The position numbers and the translations under genes are program-made. Shown here one piece after another: positions 46,008-54,834 of a stretch of 64,000 nt of DNA; the stretch's first letter is position 1; every line of letters begins with the position of its first letter. The stretch comes from Vreelandella zhanjiangensis DSM 21076 (GTDB lineage Bacteria > Pseudomonadota > Gammaproteobacteria > Pseudomonadales > Halomonadaceae). The stretch covers positions 248,001 to 312,000 of the forward strand of contig NZ_KB898649.1 in assembly GCF_000377665.1 (NCBI RefSeq). Reading direction: 5' to 3'. The notes under the pieces were generated by a model. It was not told where the DNA came from. It was given only the letters and a program-made list of their open reading frames with translations, and ran no database searches.

Positions 46008-46604
46008 TTAGCTGCGGGGCTGGCTCAATAAGTAGTTGAGATGCGCGCGCACTTCTGGCCACTCTCCCCTGTGCAGGCTATACATCACCGTGTCGCGAAT
46101 GGTGCCATCACGGCGTAACTTTTGGCCGCGGATAACACCATCCTTTTTAGCCCCTAGGCGCTCAATGGCACGTTGGCTTGCGTAGTTGAAGTTGTCGGTG
46201 CGCCAGCCAACCACGTTACAACCCAACGTATCAAAAGCATGTGTTAACAGCAGTAGCTTACAGGTGGTATTGATATGGGTACGCTGCGCGCGTTTGGCAT
46301 ACCAGGTGTGGCCAATTTCTACCCGCTCTACCTCAGGTAAGATGTCGTGATAGCTCGTTGTGCCCAGCACGGTACCGCTGGCTTCATCAATAACGGCAAA
46401 AGCAAAGCGGTGGCCTGCCTCACAGTCTTTCAAGGCGGTTTCAATAAAGGCGCTTGTTTCATCAGGTGAAGGCACTGCTGTAACGCGCAGATTCCACAGC
46501 TCGCCATCGGCGGCTGCGGCGCGCAGGCCTGCTTCGTGGTCGTGCGCTAATGGCTCAAGTTTTACACCGTGCGCGTTAAGGGTGACAGGGCTCACGAAAG
46601 TCAT
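46008..46604 (-). CDS. GNAT-family N-acetyltransferase, RimJ/RimL-like
   Basis: The 198-residue protein has the RimJ/RimL layout: VKLEPLAHDHEAGLRAAA at the N-terminus, VLGTTSYHDILPEVERVEIG, a KRAQRTHINTTCKLLLLTHA acetyl-CoA site and NYASQRAIERLGAKKDGVIR. It should acetylate a protein or small-molecule amine. It is outside the cassette array, has no attC, and its base composition is like the resident genes. Confidence 0.88.
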   Translation of the reverse strand: MTFVSPVTLNAHGVKLEPLAHDHEAGLRAAAADGELWNLRVTAVPSPDETSAFIETALKDCEAGHRFAFAVIDEASGTVLGTTSYHDILPEVERVEIGHTWYAKRAQRTHINTTCKLLLLTHAFDTLGCNVVGWRTDNFNYASQRAIERLGAKKDGVIRGQKLRRDGTIRDTVMYSLHRGEWPEVRAHLNYLLSQPRS

Positions 46605-46831
46605 ATCTATCCAAACGCCTCTTGTATTTGGCAGTCGAAAAATACTAATAAGTCGATATTACTTAAATAAGATTCGAAATAGCCGTTAATGTCTATTAAT
46701 AACCCGAAGAATTTGCCATGGAGGCCAGCTTTTAGTTTAGCAGTGCCCAACGACGCAGACGCCGGAACTATTGAGTCCCGGCGCCGGTGCAGTCAGATAA
46801 AAATTATCTACTGAGTATTTAAGCGTAATGC

Positions 46832-48058
46832 TTAAAATACATTTTTATAAGAAACGCCCCCTTTCATAATGAGCATCAGCTGTTCGTCAGGCTCGGTAAG
46901 CACAGTGATATCGTCCAGGGGGTTATCTTTAAGGATAATGACATCACCACGGGCGCCAGGGATAATTTCACCAAAATCGCCCGTATGGCCGTAGGCATCG
47001 GCCGCGTGGCTGGTGGCCGCACGGATCAGCTCATCGGCAGGTACCACCTCTTTGCGAAGATGGAACTCATTGAGCTGATGGCGCTGCATACGGCCCAGCA
47101 AGTCAGAGCCGTAAAGCATTTTCACACCGTGGCGCTGCGCCATTTCAAGGGCTTTACCACCCGCATCGAGTACGTCGAACACTTTACGCTGCAGCTCTTC
47201 AGCCATACCCGCTTCTACGCCTTCTTTCGCTAACGCATCGTAAGTACACAGCGTAGGCGTCAAATAAGCGTCATGTTCGAGGAATAGACGGCAGCTCTCC
47301 TCGTCCATAAGATTACCGTGCTCGATGGTTTTAACACCGCGGGGAAGTAGGCGATTAATAGCACGTGCTGTATAGGCATGAGCCATGGTATGAATATTGG
47401 CAGCCGTCGCCTCTTCTACAATGGCGTCGATCTCTTCAAGCGAAAACTGTGTGCTATCAATACGATCTGTGGGTGACGACACGCCACCAGACGCCATGAT
47501 CTTAATTTGAGTAGCGCCTTTGCGAATCTCATCACGTGCGGCCTGACGTACTTCACTAACGCCGTCACATACACGGCCAAGGCCTGCACAGCAGAAGCAG
47601 CCTTCAAAGGTTTGCTGGCCGGGCCCACGCATATCACCGTGGCCACCCGTTTGTGAGAGCGCCCGGCCAGCGTACATGATACGTGGCCCGGCCAATGTTC
47701 CTTCATCTACCGCTTTGGCAAGGCCGTAATCAGCCCCACCGGCATCGCGTACGGTGGTAAACCCACGCATCAACATGGCTTCGAGCAGCTCGCTGGATTT
47801 GGCGCCCACGTAAAACGGCGAAAGCGTGCCCAGTAGCGCAAAGTTGGGCGTGATGGCGGTGACGTGTACGTGGGAATCCACCAGACCTGGCATCAGGTAG
47901 TGGCCTTTTACATCGATCACCTGGTCGTCGTTGCCCTCAAGTGGGGACTCGCTTACCGCTTCAATGCGCCCATCTTTGATGCGCACCTCATGATTAGGGA
48001 GCACTTTACCGTTGCGTGAATCGATAACGTTGGCGTTGATAAAACGAGTGGTAGTCAT
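46832..48058 (-). CDS. metal-dependent amidohydrolase (imidazolonepropionase/prolidase-like)
   Basis: The 408-residue protein has the amidohydrolase pattern: GLVDSHVHV (H63, H65 metal ligands), a Lys in QIKIMASGG, and later metal or catalytic residues in MAHAYT, TIEHGNL and LYGSDLLG. It resembles enzymes that hydrolyse N-acyl or Xaa-Pro-type dipeptides. It closes a minus-strand operon with a TRAP transporter, so its substrate is probably what that transporter imports. No signal peptide is evident, so it acts in the cytoplasm. The exact substrate is unknown. Confidence 0.88.
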   Translation of the reverse strand: MTTTRFINANVIDSRNGKVLPNHEVRIKDGRIEAVSESPLEGNDDQVIDVKGHYLMPGLVDSHVHVTAITPNFALLGTLSPFYVGAKSSELLEAMLMRGFTTVRDAGGADYGLAKAVDEGTLAGPRIMYAGRALSQTGGHGDMRGPGQQTFEGCFCCAGLGRVCDGVSEVRQAARDEIRKGATQIKIMASGGVSSPTDRIDSTQFSLEEIDAIVEEATAANIHTMAHAYTARAINRLLPRGVKTIEHGNLMDEESCRLFLEHDAYLTPTLCTYDALAKEGVEAGMAEELQRKVFDVLDAGGKALEMAQRHGVKMLYGSDLLGRMQRHQLNEFHLRKEVVPADELIRAATSHAADAYGHTGDFGEIIPGARGDVIILKDNPLDDITVLTEPDEQLMLIMKGGVSYKNVF

Positions 48059-48081
48059 GAGTGTTCCTTATTGTATAAGCG

Positions 48082-49389
48082 TCAGAACATTTTCTGCGGA
48101 AGATAAAGCGAAAGCGCAGGAATCAGCACGATGAGCAGCAGCGCAACGATGTCCATCACGATGAACCAGCTCACGCCCCTAAAAACCTCGCTCAAGGTAA
48201 CGCTGTTGCCAAGTGCGCCTTTGATGACATAGACGTTAAGCCCGATAGGCGGCGTGACCAGCCCGACTTCGAGCAGTTTGACCACGATAATGCCAAACCA
48301 AATCAAATTAAGATCGGCGCCTTCAACCAGGGGAAGTATTAGCGGCAACGTCAGTAACAGCAGACCAATGGAGTCGATAAACATGCCTAAGACAAGGTAA
48401 ATAACGGCTACCGCTAGGATGATCCACCACGTCTCAGTGCTCACACCCAGGATTAACTCTGAAAACGCAGCGGGTACACCGCTCATGGCCAAAAAGCGGG
48501 TGAAGAACAGCGAGCCGATCAAGATAATAAAGATGCTAGCCGTGCTTACCGCCGTTTGGACGACCGCTTCACGAATGGCAGCGATGGTTAGAGTACGGCG
48601 GGCCAAGGCGATTAATGCTGCAATGGTGGTGCCTACTGCGCCCGCTTCGGTAGGTGAAAAAACACCCAGAAAAATCCCGCCAAGCACAGAGCCAATGAGT
48701 AATGGCAGCGGCCAGATATGCTTGAATGCATCCCACTTTTCTTGCCAGGTAGAGCGTACATTGGTATCCCCAGCCAGGCTTGGGTTGAGCTTGGTACGCA
48801 CCATGATCATGGCAATATATAACAGCGCCGAAATAACGCCCGGGATGAATCCTGCCATGAACAGCTGGCCAACTGATACTTGGGCATAAACACCATAAAG
48901 TACCAATAAAACGCTTGGCGGGATCAGCGAGCCTAGCGTACCTGATGCAGCAACCGTGCCCGTTGCCAGTCCCTTATCGTAATTATGCTTGAGCATCTCG
49001 GGCACTGCGATGCGTGACATGGCGGCAGATGTTGCAACGCTTGACCCCGATGCGGCGGCAAAAAAAGCCGACGCCATCACGCTGGAAACCGCAAGCCCGC
49101 CAGGAAGCCTCGCCAGATAGAGGCGCATGGCCTGGAAGAGGCCTTGAGTCATGTTAGTGGAGGTACACAAGTAGCCCATGAATAGAAACATGGGCGCGGC
49201 GGTTAATTCCCAAGTACCCGCAAAATCGAACGGCGTGGCAGAAATCATCCCCCATGCCACTCGCATGTTGGTCATTTCGCCAATGCCGATAATCGATACT
49301 AATCCCAAGGCAATACCGATTGGCACGCGCAGGGCGATAAGGGCCAAGGCAATGGCGATACCCGCCACACCTATCTCGATGTTAGTCAT
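48082..49389 (-). CDS. TRAP transporter large permease (DctM family)
   Basis: The 435-residue protein has about 12 membrane helices, with family segments such as RVPIGIALGLVSIIGIG, SGSSVATSAAMSRIAVPEM, ASGTLGSLIPPSVLLVLYG and FSPTEAGAVGT. It is the sodium-driven permease of a tripartite ATP-independent periplasmic transporter. It lies ten bases after the small subunit and 23 bases before the amidohydrolase. Confidence 0.93.
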   Translation of the reverse strand: MTNIEIGVAGIAIALALIALRVPIGIALGLVSIIGIGEMTNMRVAWGMISATPFDFAGTWELTAAPMFLFMGYLCTSTNMTQGLFQAMRLYLARLPGGLAVSSVMASAFFAAASGSSVATSAAMSRIAVPEMLKHNYDKGLATGTVAASGTLGSLIPPSVLLVLYGVYAQVSVGQLFMAGFIPGVISALLYIAMIMVRTKLNPSLAGDTNVRSTWQEKWDAFKHIWPLPLLIGSVLGGIFLGVFSPTEAGAVGTTIAALIALARRTLTIAAIREAVVQTAVSTASIFIILIGSLFFTRFLAMSGVPAAFSELILGVSTETWWIILAVAVIYLVLGMFIDSIGLLLLTLPLILPLVEGADLNLIWFGIIVVKLLEVGLVTPPIGLNVYVIKGALGNSVTLSEVFRGVSWFIVMDIVALLLIVLIPALSLYLPQKMF

Positions 49390-49399
49390 TGATTAGCTC

Positions 49400-49900
49400 C
49401 TACAGTGCTTGGCGTTGATGCACTGCCTTGATCATGTTGGCGAGAATGGCCAGGCACATGGCGGCAAAGCCGACCGGTAATGCCCAGCGGCTGGGCCATA
49501 AATAGAAGGTAAAGTTGGCCATGGCGGTTTCTTGACGCACCGTGGCACGAACGGCATCAAGATAGCTCTGGTAACAGAGCATGCCGAAGTAAACCAGGCC
49601 AAGCGTACCGGCAAACAGGTAAAACGCCAGCTGCACAGGGGGCGAAAACCTGCCTACAAAAACATCGACACTGATGTGCTCCCGCTGGAGTTCCACGTAG
49701 GCAATGGGCAGAAACACTACCGCGACCATGTAGTAGAAGGAGACGAATTCCAGCGTGCCGGTAAACGATTTACCAAAAAAATAACGCAGCCCTACATCAA
49801 GCGTGACATGTAGCGCCATCAGGATAAGAAACAGCGCCGCCAACACTAGTGCGCTCTTGGCAACCCATTGGCTTAATGACTCAACAATGCGCGTGATCAT
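49400..49900 (-). CDS. TRAP transporter small permease (DctQ family)
   Basis: The 166-residue protein has four predicted membrane helices and the ALHVTLDVGLRYFFGKSF segment characteristic of DctQ, followed by LQREHISVDVFVGRF. It forms the membrane complex with the DctM protein. Its start overlaps the TetR gene stop by four bases, an unusual coupling of a transporter subunit to a regulator. Confidence 0.9.
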   Translation of the reverse strand: MITRIVESLSQWVAKSALVLAALFLILMALHVTLDVGLRYFFGKSFTGTLEFVSFYYMVAVVFLPIAYVELQREHISVDVFVGRFSPPVQLAFYLFAGTLGLVYFGMLCYQSYLDAVRATVRQETAMANFTFYLWPSRWALPVGFAAMCLAILANMIKAVHQRQAL

Positions 49901-50526
49901 ACATACTCTCTTGTCTTCGCTTGCGAAGATGCAAAGCCAAGCTCGATAAGGGCGTCTTTCCAGAACAGCAGCATGTCGCGGTAAAGCTCTGGGTCATCAC
50001 GCCATATGCTCTGGGCGCCCATACCGCGCATCATGCAGAGTGTGGCGTTCAAAGCCACGCGATTTTGCCGTGACGTATGCCTTGAGCTGGCAACAAGCTG
50101 CTGCCAGATTGTCTCTAAAGAGCTATTGAACCTGGCAGCAAGGGGAATAAGCACTTTCATGATGTCAGGATCGGTACGGGCAGTGGTCAAATACTCCAAC
50201 GTCACCATGTACAGATCCCCTTTGAAATGCTCGTGCAGTACTCTCAACAGGCTATCGAAGTCAAAATTACCCTCTTGCACGCTGACTGCCAGCTGGCGAA
50301 CGTTCTCAACCTCTTGGTTAAGCAGGTCCTCCAGAGCTGACTGCATCAAAAGCGTTTTAGACGGATAGTGATGAACCAAAGCCCCACGAGACACACCGGC
50401 CTGACGAGCGACATCAACCGTCGAAGTGGCACGAATTCCCTTGGCAAGAACGCATTCGATCGTTGCCTGCATCACGCGAGCTTGAGTGTTGCGTGAGCGC
50501 TCTTCCTGATTTTGTCGCTTCGTCAT
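49897..50526 (-). CDS. TetR/AcrR-family transcriptional regulator
   Basis: The 209-residue protein has an N-terminal helix-turn-helix (STVDVARQAGVSRGALVHHY) and a helical C-terminal ligand domain. It is encoded inside the TRAP operon between the binding protein and the small permease, so it probably controls that operon and responds to the imported compound. Its target sequence could not be identified. Confidence 0.9.
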   Translation of the reverse strand: MTKRQNQEERSRNTQARVMQATIECVLAKGIRATSTVDVARQAGVSRGALVHHYPSKTLLMQSALEDLLNQEVENVRQLAVSVQEGNFDFDSLLRVLHEHFKGDLYMVTLEYLTTARTDPDIMKVLIPLAARFNSSLETIWQQLVASSRHTSRQNRVALNATLCMMRGMGAQSIWRDDPELYRDMLLFWKDALIELGFASSQAKTREYV

Positions 50527-50588
50527 ACCGGTCCCTATTTTTATTGCATTAACGTTGGCTGCCTAGCAGGCATACAGAGTACGTTAAA

Positions 50589-51725
50589 TTAATAAATGCC
50601 GTAATCAGCGGGAAGTTTGCTGTAGATTTCATCTATCGCTAACTGGGCCAAGGCCTCTTCGTCACTGCGATCAACGCCTTCAAGCAGTGCTTGCCACTTT
50701 TCATAGGTGCTTAGGAAGTCATCAATCAAGGCTTCGGGGTCTTCCACGCCATACTCATCGCGCGCTTTGTCGTAGACGTTGGCAAGTGCTTGCTCGCGGA
50801 ACGCGACCACGGATTCCATGAGGTCAGCTTCCGGCTCATAGACGTTGTTACCTAGCTCTTTGGCCTCTTCAATAGCAGACTCTGAAGCGCTAATGAATTG
50901 CACAATCATGCGCGTCATGGCTTGAGCAGTGGCTTGCTTGAAAACATCGCGCTGCGCGTCATCAAGGCCTGACCAAAACTCTTCGTTAAAGCCCCACTGA
51001 GGGCCAGACCAGTACATGCCGGTAGGCAGAAGCGTTGTGTGTTTGGCCACCTCCCAGAGGGAGCGATCAATTAGGTCGTTAGTGGCGTTGGTAGCACAAT
51101 CCAGTGATCCACGGTCAAGACCGCTATACATTTCACTGGAAGGAACATTCACGGGGGTGCCGCCAGCTTGTTCTACCCAGGCAGATACCGTTGAACCTGC
51201 GGTGCGGATACGCTTGCCGCGCAGTTCTTCAAGATTACGCACCGGCTCCCGACAAAACATCATGTAAGGCGGGGTGCTATAAGCGCCCAGATAAACGATA
51301 TTCAGATCTTCCCATTCAGCGAGCTGGGTGGGATTGTTCAGGCTAAAGTCGGTAACCGCCAGTATGCTGACCAGCGGATCATCATAGTTAAACCCTAGCT
51401 CCTGAACCGCATTGGCTACCGGCATTTCAGAAGGTGTGTAAATAGCGGCATGGTGTGCTACCTGCACAATATTATCCTGAATACCCTGCAAATTAGCGCG
51501 CGGCGCTAGTAGTACAGTACCCGTATAAACCTCAGGTTGTAGCTCCCCATCAGAAAGCTCTTTAACCATCTCAGCCCATTCGATATAACCGTAACGAGAG
51601 TGAGGGTGCTGTTGGTCGTAAAACGAATTAGCAATAAAAGAAGTTGCCGCTTGAGCGGAAGTAGCAAAAGCAGGTAACGCAAGAGAAGCGACAGCCAGAG
51701 TGAGTGCATTGCGGTTGAAGTTCAT
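50589..51725 (-). CDS. TRAP transporter substrate-binding protein (DctP family)
   Basis: The 378-residue periplasmic protein has a signal peptide ending TSAQA near residue 27. GKRIRTAGSTVSAWVEQAGG contains the Arg that usually binds the substrate carboxylate, and VPSSEMYSGLDRGSLDCA is another family segment. It is the first gene of the minus-strand operon. The sequence does not say which acid it binds. Confidence 0.92.
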   Translation of the reverse strand: MNFNRNALTLAVASLALPAFATSAQAATSFIANSFYDQQHPHSRYGYIEWAEMVKELSDGELQPEVYTGTVLLAPRANLQGIQDNIVQVAHHAAIYTPSEMPVANAVQELGFNYDDPLVSILAVTDFSLNNPTQLAEWEDLNIVYLGAYSTPPYMMFCREPVRNLEELRGKRIRTAGSTVSAWVEQAGGTPVNVPSSEMYSGLDRGSLDCATNATNDLIDRSLWEVAKHTTLLPTGMYWSGPQWGFNEEFWSGLDDAQRDVFKQATAQAMTRMIVQFISASESAIEEAKELGNNVYEPEADLMESVVAFREQALANVYDKARDEYGVEDPEALIDDFLSTYEKWQALLEGVDRSDEEALAQLAIDEIYSKLPADYGIY

Positions 51726-51905
51726 ATTGTATTATCCCCGAACCGAATCAATCGGCAGTTTTTAGTGTTATGTTATTTCATTTAATCGTGGCGGCATACT
51801 ATCTTCTAGCGTATGCACACTATTCAATTTAAACTTCAAGAAACATAAAAACAAGCAGGTCTGTTTGTTTTTATATGAAGCGTACAGAAGATTACGAGTA
51901 AGCTT

Positions 51906-52628
51906 ATGAAAAAAGATAAGAATAAAATAAAATTGGACATGGCTGGCACATGGAGAGGAATTCTCATGATGCTCCCCTTGGCGGCCTTCACTGTCGCGTT
52001 TGGTTTAGCCTTTGGTGTAGCTGCTTCACATGAGGGTGTCACTCATTGGGAAGCGATGTTGATGAGTGTGCTTGTCTTTGCTGCTCCGTCGCAATTTGCA
52101 GCGCTTGAGCTATGGCAGACGCCACTGCCCATGCTGGCCCTAGCGGCCACTACCCTCACGATCCATACCCGGCATGTCTTAATGAGTGCGTCCTTATACC
52201 CTTGGCTCAAGGCATTGCCCTTACGCCAACAATTCGCCGTAATATTCATGCTGACAGATTCAAATTGGGCTATGGCGTTAGGTGAATATCATCGCGGCGA
52301 GCGTAATATTGGCATTCTTTTAGGCGGGGGTATTGCGCTATGGGCTGCCTGGATCGCAGGAACTGGCTTAGGGTTAGCATTCGGAGGTGGGATCAATCAA
52401 CCCGAACGCTTTGGCCTTGACGTGATCATGCTATGTTTTCTGCTGGTCATCGTGATAGGTGGAAATCCCAAGGCGTTGATGATTTTACCGTGGCTGGCAG
52501 CAGCCATTAATGCCTTATTGGCGTATTGGTGGCTGCCTCCCTATCTGCATGTAATGGTAGGCGCTTTAACGGGCGGGATGGTCGCCATCTTATTACCTAA
52601 ACGCTGGTATAAGACGGGGACATCATGA
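51906..52628 (+). CDS. azlC: branched-chain amino acid exporter large subunit (AzlC family)
   Basis: The 240-residue membrane protein has family segments GVTHWEAMLMSVLVFAAPSQFAAL and TLTIHTRHVLMSASLYPWLK. With AzlD it exports branched-chain amino acids or analogues. It overlaps azlD by four bases and reads divergently from the TRAP operon. Confidence 0.9.
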   Translation: MKKDKNKIKLDMAGTWRGILMMLPLAAFTVAFGLAFGVAASHEGVTHWEAMLMSVLVFAAPSQFAALELWQTPLPMLALAATTLTIHTRHVLMSASLYPWLKALPLRQQFAVIFMLTDSNWAMALGEYHRGERNIGILLGGGIALWAAWIAGTGLGLAFGGGINQPERFGLDVIMLCFLLVIVIGGNPKALMILPWLAAAINALLAYWWLPPYLHVMVGALTGGMVAILLPKRWYKTGTS

Positions 52629-52939
52629 GTTCAATCACGGTGTGGCAATCGTTATTAGCAATTATGTTAATGGCAGCCATCAGCTATGGCTCTCGTGTGC
52701 TGGGACTGCTAATTATGGCGCGTTTACCATTAAGCCCTAACGTTCAGCTTTTTATTAACGCCATGTCTAGCTCAGTGCTTATTGCGATTATAACGCCAAT
52801 CATTGTGCATGGTGACGGCGGCACCCGCCTCGCCGCTATCATGGCAGGCATGGTGGCGATTATCTTTAGAAGCCCATTAGCATCAATTGCAATAGGAATC
52901 GTATGCGCAGCGGGTTGGCGTTGGTGGTTTATGTCATAA
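52625..52939 (+). CDS. azlD: branched-chain amino acid exporter small subunit (AzlD family)
   Basis: The 104-residue protein has about four membrane helices and the AzlD pattern SYGSRVLGLLIMARLPLSPNVQLFIN. Its ATG overlaps the azlC stop (ATGA). It is the partner subunit of AzlC. Confidence 0.88.
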   Translation: MSSITVWQSLLAIMLMAAISYGSRVLGLLIMARLPLSPNVQLFINAMSSSVLIAIITPIIVHGDGGTRLAAIMAGMVAIIFRSPLASIAIGIVCAAGWRWWFMS

Positions 52940-52978
52940 AAAACATTTAAGTCAAACCAATTAATATGTCTCTTAACT

Positions 52979-52998
52979 CTGACCAACAGTCAGCTTTT
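52979..52998 (+). terminator. weak terminator-like hairpin after azlD
   Basis: CTGAC-CAACA-GTCAG is followed by CTTTTATT. The five-bp stem is short. The rest of the 195-base gap to the next gene is very AT-rich without a visible gene. Confidence 0.4.
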
Positions 52999-53134
52999 AT
53001 TAAAAAAAAAATAAAATAAAGGTATAGAACACCAACTTTATTTAAAAATAAATTTTTAAATAATACATACTACAAAAAATTAGCAATGCTATTTTTATTT
53101 CTAGGAATCAGGCGTAAACGTTTTGACTGTTAAT

Positions 53135-53695
53135 TTAAATTAATAAAAGTGTCAACGCTTTATCACTACTAACAATAGCCGCATACTCCCCTTCCAGATT
53201 CGCCAGTGACATGGCGTGCACTTCATCCGCCGTACGATAAGTGCCTGCGTAGTCCTGCTTGGCAAAGGTAAACGTGGCATCGGCGACAACGTGGGTATCA
53301 AAGCCAAGATTACCGGCTGTGCGAGCAGTGGCTTCAACCGAATTGCTCGTACTCACACCGACGATCACCAGCCGCTTGATCTCGCGAGCGTGAAGCCAAC
53401 GTTCTAAACCTGAATGGGTAAATGCGCAAGGTACGTTCTTTTCCACTACGTGCTCGTCAGGTTGCGGAGCTAGTGCGGGCTGGAACTCTGCGCCTGGTTG
53501 CCCCGCCCAAAATGGCGAGCTGGGGGTGCGTGAGATATGGCGTACATGCACTACGGGCCAGCCCGCTTTACGCCATTCAGTGAGCAGGCTCTGAATATTA
53601 TTTTCGGCATCCAGGTTATTGCGCTCACCGATGGCGGGATCGCTCATTCCTCGCTGCATATCGATGATCACCAGGGCGGCAAATTGATTACTCAA
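53135..53695 (-). CDS. isochorismatase-fold hydrolase with Ser in place of the catalytic Cys
   Basis: The 186-residue protein has the family triad positions Asp12 (VIIDMQRGM), Lys85 (VVEKNVPCAF) and the VGVSTSNSVEATARTAG segment, where the nucleophilic cysteine is replaced by Ser118. The cis-peptide region is intact. Active cysteine hydrolases of this fold need the Cys, while true isochorismatases have Gly there, so catalysis by this member is uncertain. It starts at TTG and overlaps the upstream membrane-protein gene by eight bases. Confidence 0.82.
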   Translation of the reverse strand: MSNQFAALVIIDMQRGMSDPAIGERNNLDAENNIQSLLTEWRKAGWPVVHVRHISRTPSSPFWAGQPGAEFQPALAPQPDEHVVEKNVPCAFTHSGLERWLHAREIKRLVIVGVSTSNSVEATARTAGNLGFDTHVVADATFTFAKQDYAGTYRTADEVHAMSLANLEGEYAAIVSSDKALTLLLI

Positions 53696-54140
53696 AATAC
53701 TTCAACCTTCTATACAGCTTGCCTAAAAAGCGTGTGCCCAGCATTAATCCAATACTGAGTAAAACCACTGCCATCGAACCGTAACCTACTATTCCGCCCC
53801 ACACCCACTGGCTAATCGCCGTACCCAGGTGGTGAACGAAAAGATACACGCCAATTAAGAAACTACCTGCCCGTACCAAGCCTGTCTCGCTGATGGATAA
53901 GGCTAAGTCAGTGCTATCACTGTCATGAATTTTATGGGCCAGTAATCCAGCAGAAAACCACAATGCAACACCCGCGATGAAAGGCATAACGGTGGTTGCC
54001 AATAGCCCTGGCAGCCATTGAGATAATTGCGCATCAGATTGCAGGCTTGGGTTAAACAGTAATATCGACAAGTTTACGATTGGATTAATAGCGAGGTAAA
54101 CGGCTAGCAATCGAATCAGCAGAATAGAAAAAGGTTTCAT
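53688..54140 (-). CDS. hypothetical inner-membrane protein
   Basis: The 150-residue protein shows about four hydrophobic segments (SILLIRLLAVYLAINPIV, MPFIAGVALWFSAGLLA, VRAGSFLIGVYLFVHHL and GYGSMAVVLLSIGLML). The ATG at 54140 was chosen over a longer frame because the upstream part is not membrane-like and the start has AGGT nearby. No family is recognised. It overlaps the isochorismatase-fold gene, so the two are co-transcribed. Confidence 0.65.
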   Translation of the reverse strand: MKPFSILLIRLLAVYLAINPIVNLSILLFNPSLQSDAQLSQWLPGLLATTVMPFIAGVALWFSAGLLAHKIHDSDSTDLALSISETGLVRAGSFLIGVYLFVHHLGTAISQWVWGGIVGYGSMAVVLLSIGLMLGTRFLGKLYRRLKYFE

Positions 54141-54279
54141 GGGTTTACCTAACATGCAAAACTTAAGCATAAGCCAACTTTGGCATGAAAGCCCGGTAGC
54201 AGATACAACATCGCCCTGATAATTGCTTACCAAGGCGATGAGGCAACACCGTTATATCAAGAGTTATTAGATCGGTTAA

Positions 54280-54750
54280 TTAACGATCGCGAATGGCAAT
54301 AGGTCCAATAGGCGCAACGTTGGGCATGAAGATGGTGACCTCATTAACATCATGCATAGGGGCAACGAAGTCCGCTTTCCAGGAACCGACGCGAGGATTC
54401 TTGGAGGGATCATAATTAAAGCCCAGATGCAGGTTATCCGGGGCGACCACGCCACCATCTTGACGCAGCAGCGAGAACGATTGGTCACCGAACTCGGCGT
54501 AGATCAATCCATCGATACGCTCAAGCGGGATATCTTCATAAATGAGCTCACCGGAGTAACCGGGGTAGTCGGTCACAAAGCGCACCTCAATATGCAAAAC
54601 GCCATCCTTGCGCACGGCCTTGTACGGCTCGGCATAGGCGTGGCCACTGGCAGTGGGTGCCTGCTCGGCGTTGAGGGCAAGGGCCGGGCTGCTAGCCGCT
54701 GTCGCCAGCATTAGAAAAGAAAGGCTTAAAAAAGTGGTTCGAAGCTTCAT
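54280..54750 (-). CDS. secreted hypothetical protein
   Basis: The 156-residue protein has a signal peptide ending SSPALA near residue 25, then an acidic soluble domain (GHAYAEPYKAVRKDGVLHIE, DYPGYSGELIYEDIPLE) that looks beta-rich. I do not recognise a family. It follows the alkaline phosphatase gene on the same strand after a GC-rich hairpin, so it may be made at a lower level than the phosphatase. Confidence 0.65.
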   Translation of the reverse strand: MKLRTTFLSLSFLMLATAASSPALALNAEQAPTASGHAYAEPYKAVRKDGVLHIEVRFVTDYPGYSGELIYEDIPLERIDGLIYAEFGDQSFSLLRQDGGVVAPDNLHLGFNYDPSKNPRVGSWKADFVAPMHDVNEVTIFMPNVAPIGPIAIRDR

Positions 54751-54791
54751 AGCTGGCTCTATTCGAGAGTTTCGTAAGTGTCTAACGGAAT

Positions 54792-54813
54792 AGAGCCGCC
54801 CGAAGGCGGCTCT
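54792..54813 (-). terminator. GC-rich hairpin between the alkaline phosphatase and the secreted protein gene
   Basis: AGAGCCGCC and GGCGGCTCT pair perfectly around a four-base loop. There is no good T-run on the minus strand, so it may attenuate transcription or protect the phosphatase mRNA end. Confidence 0.5.
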
Positions 54814-54834
54814 GTAATTGCAGTACGTGAGTAT

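Noticed and set aside
46008..46604. RimJ/RimL-like acetyltransferase as an eighth cassette
   Set aside because: No attC flanks it and its composition is like the resident genes.
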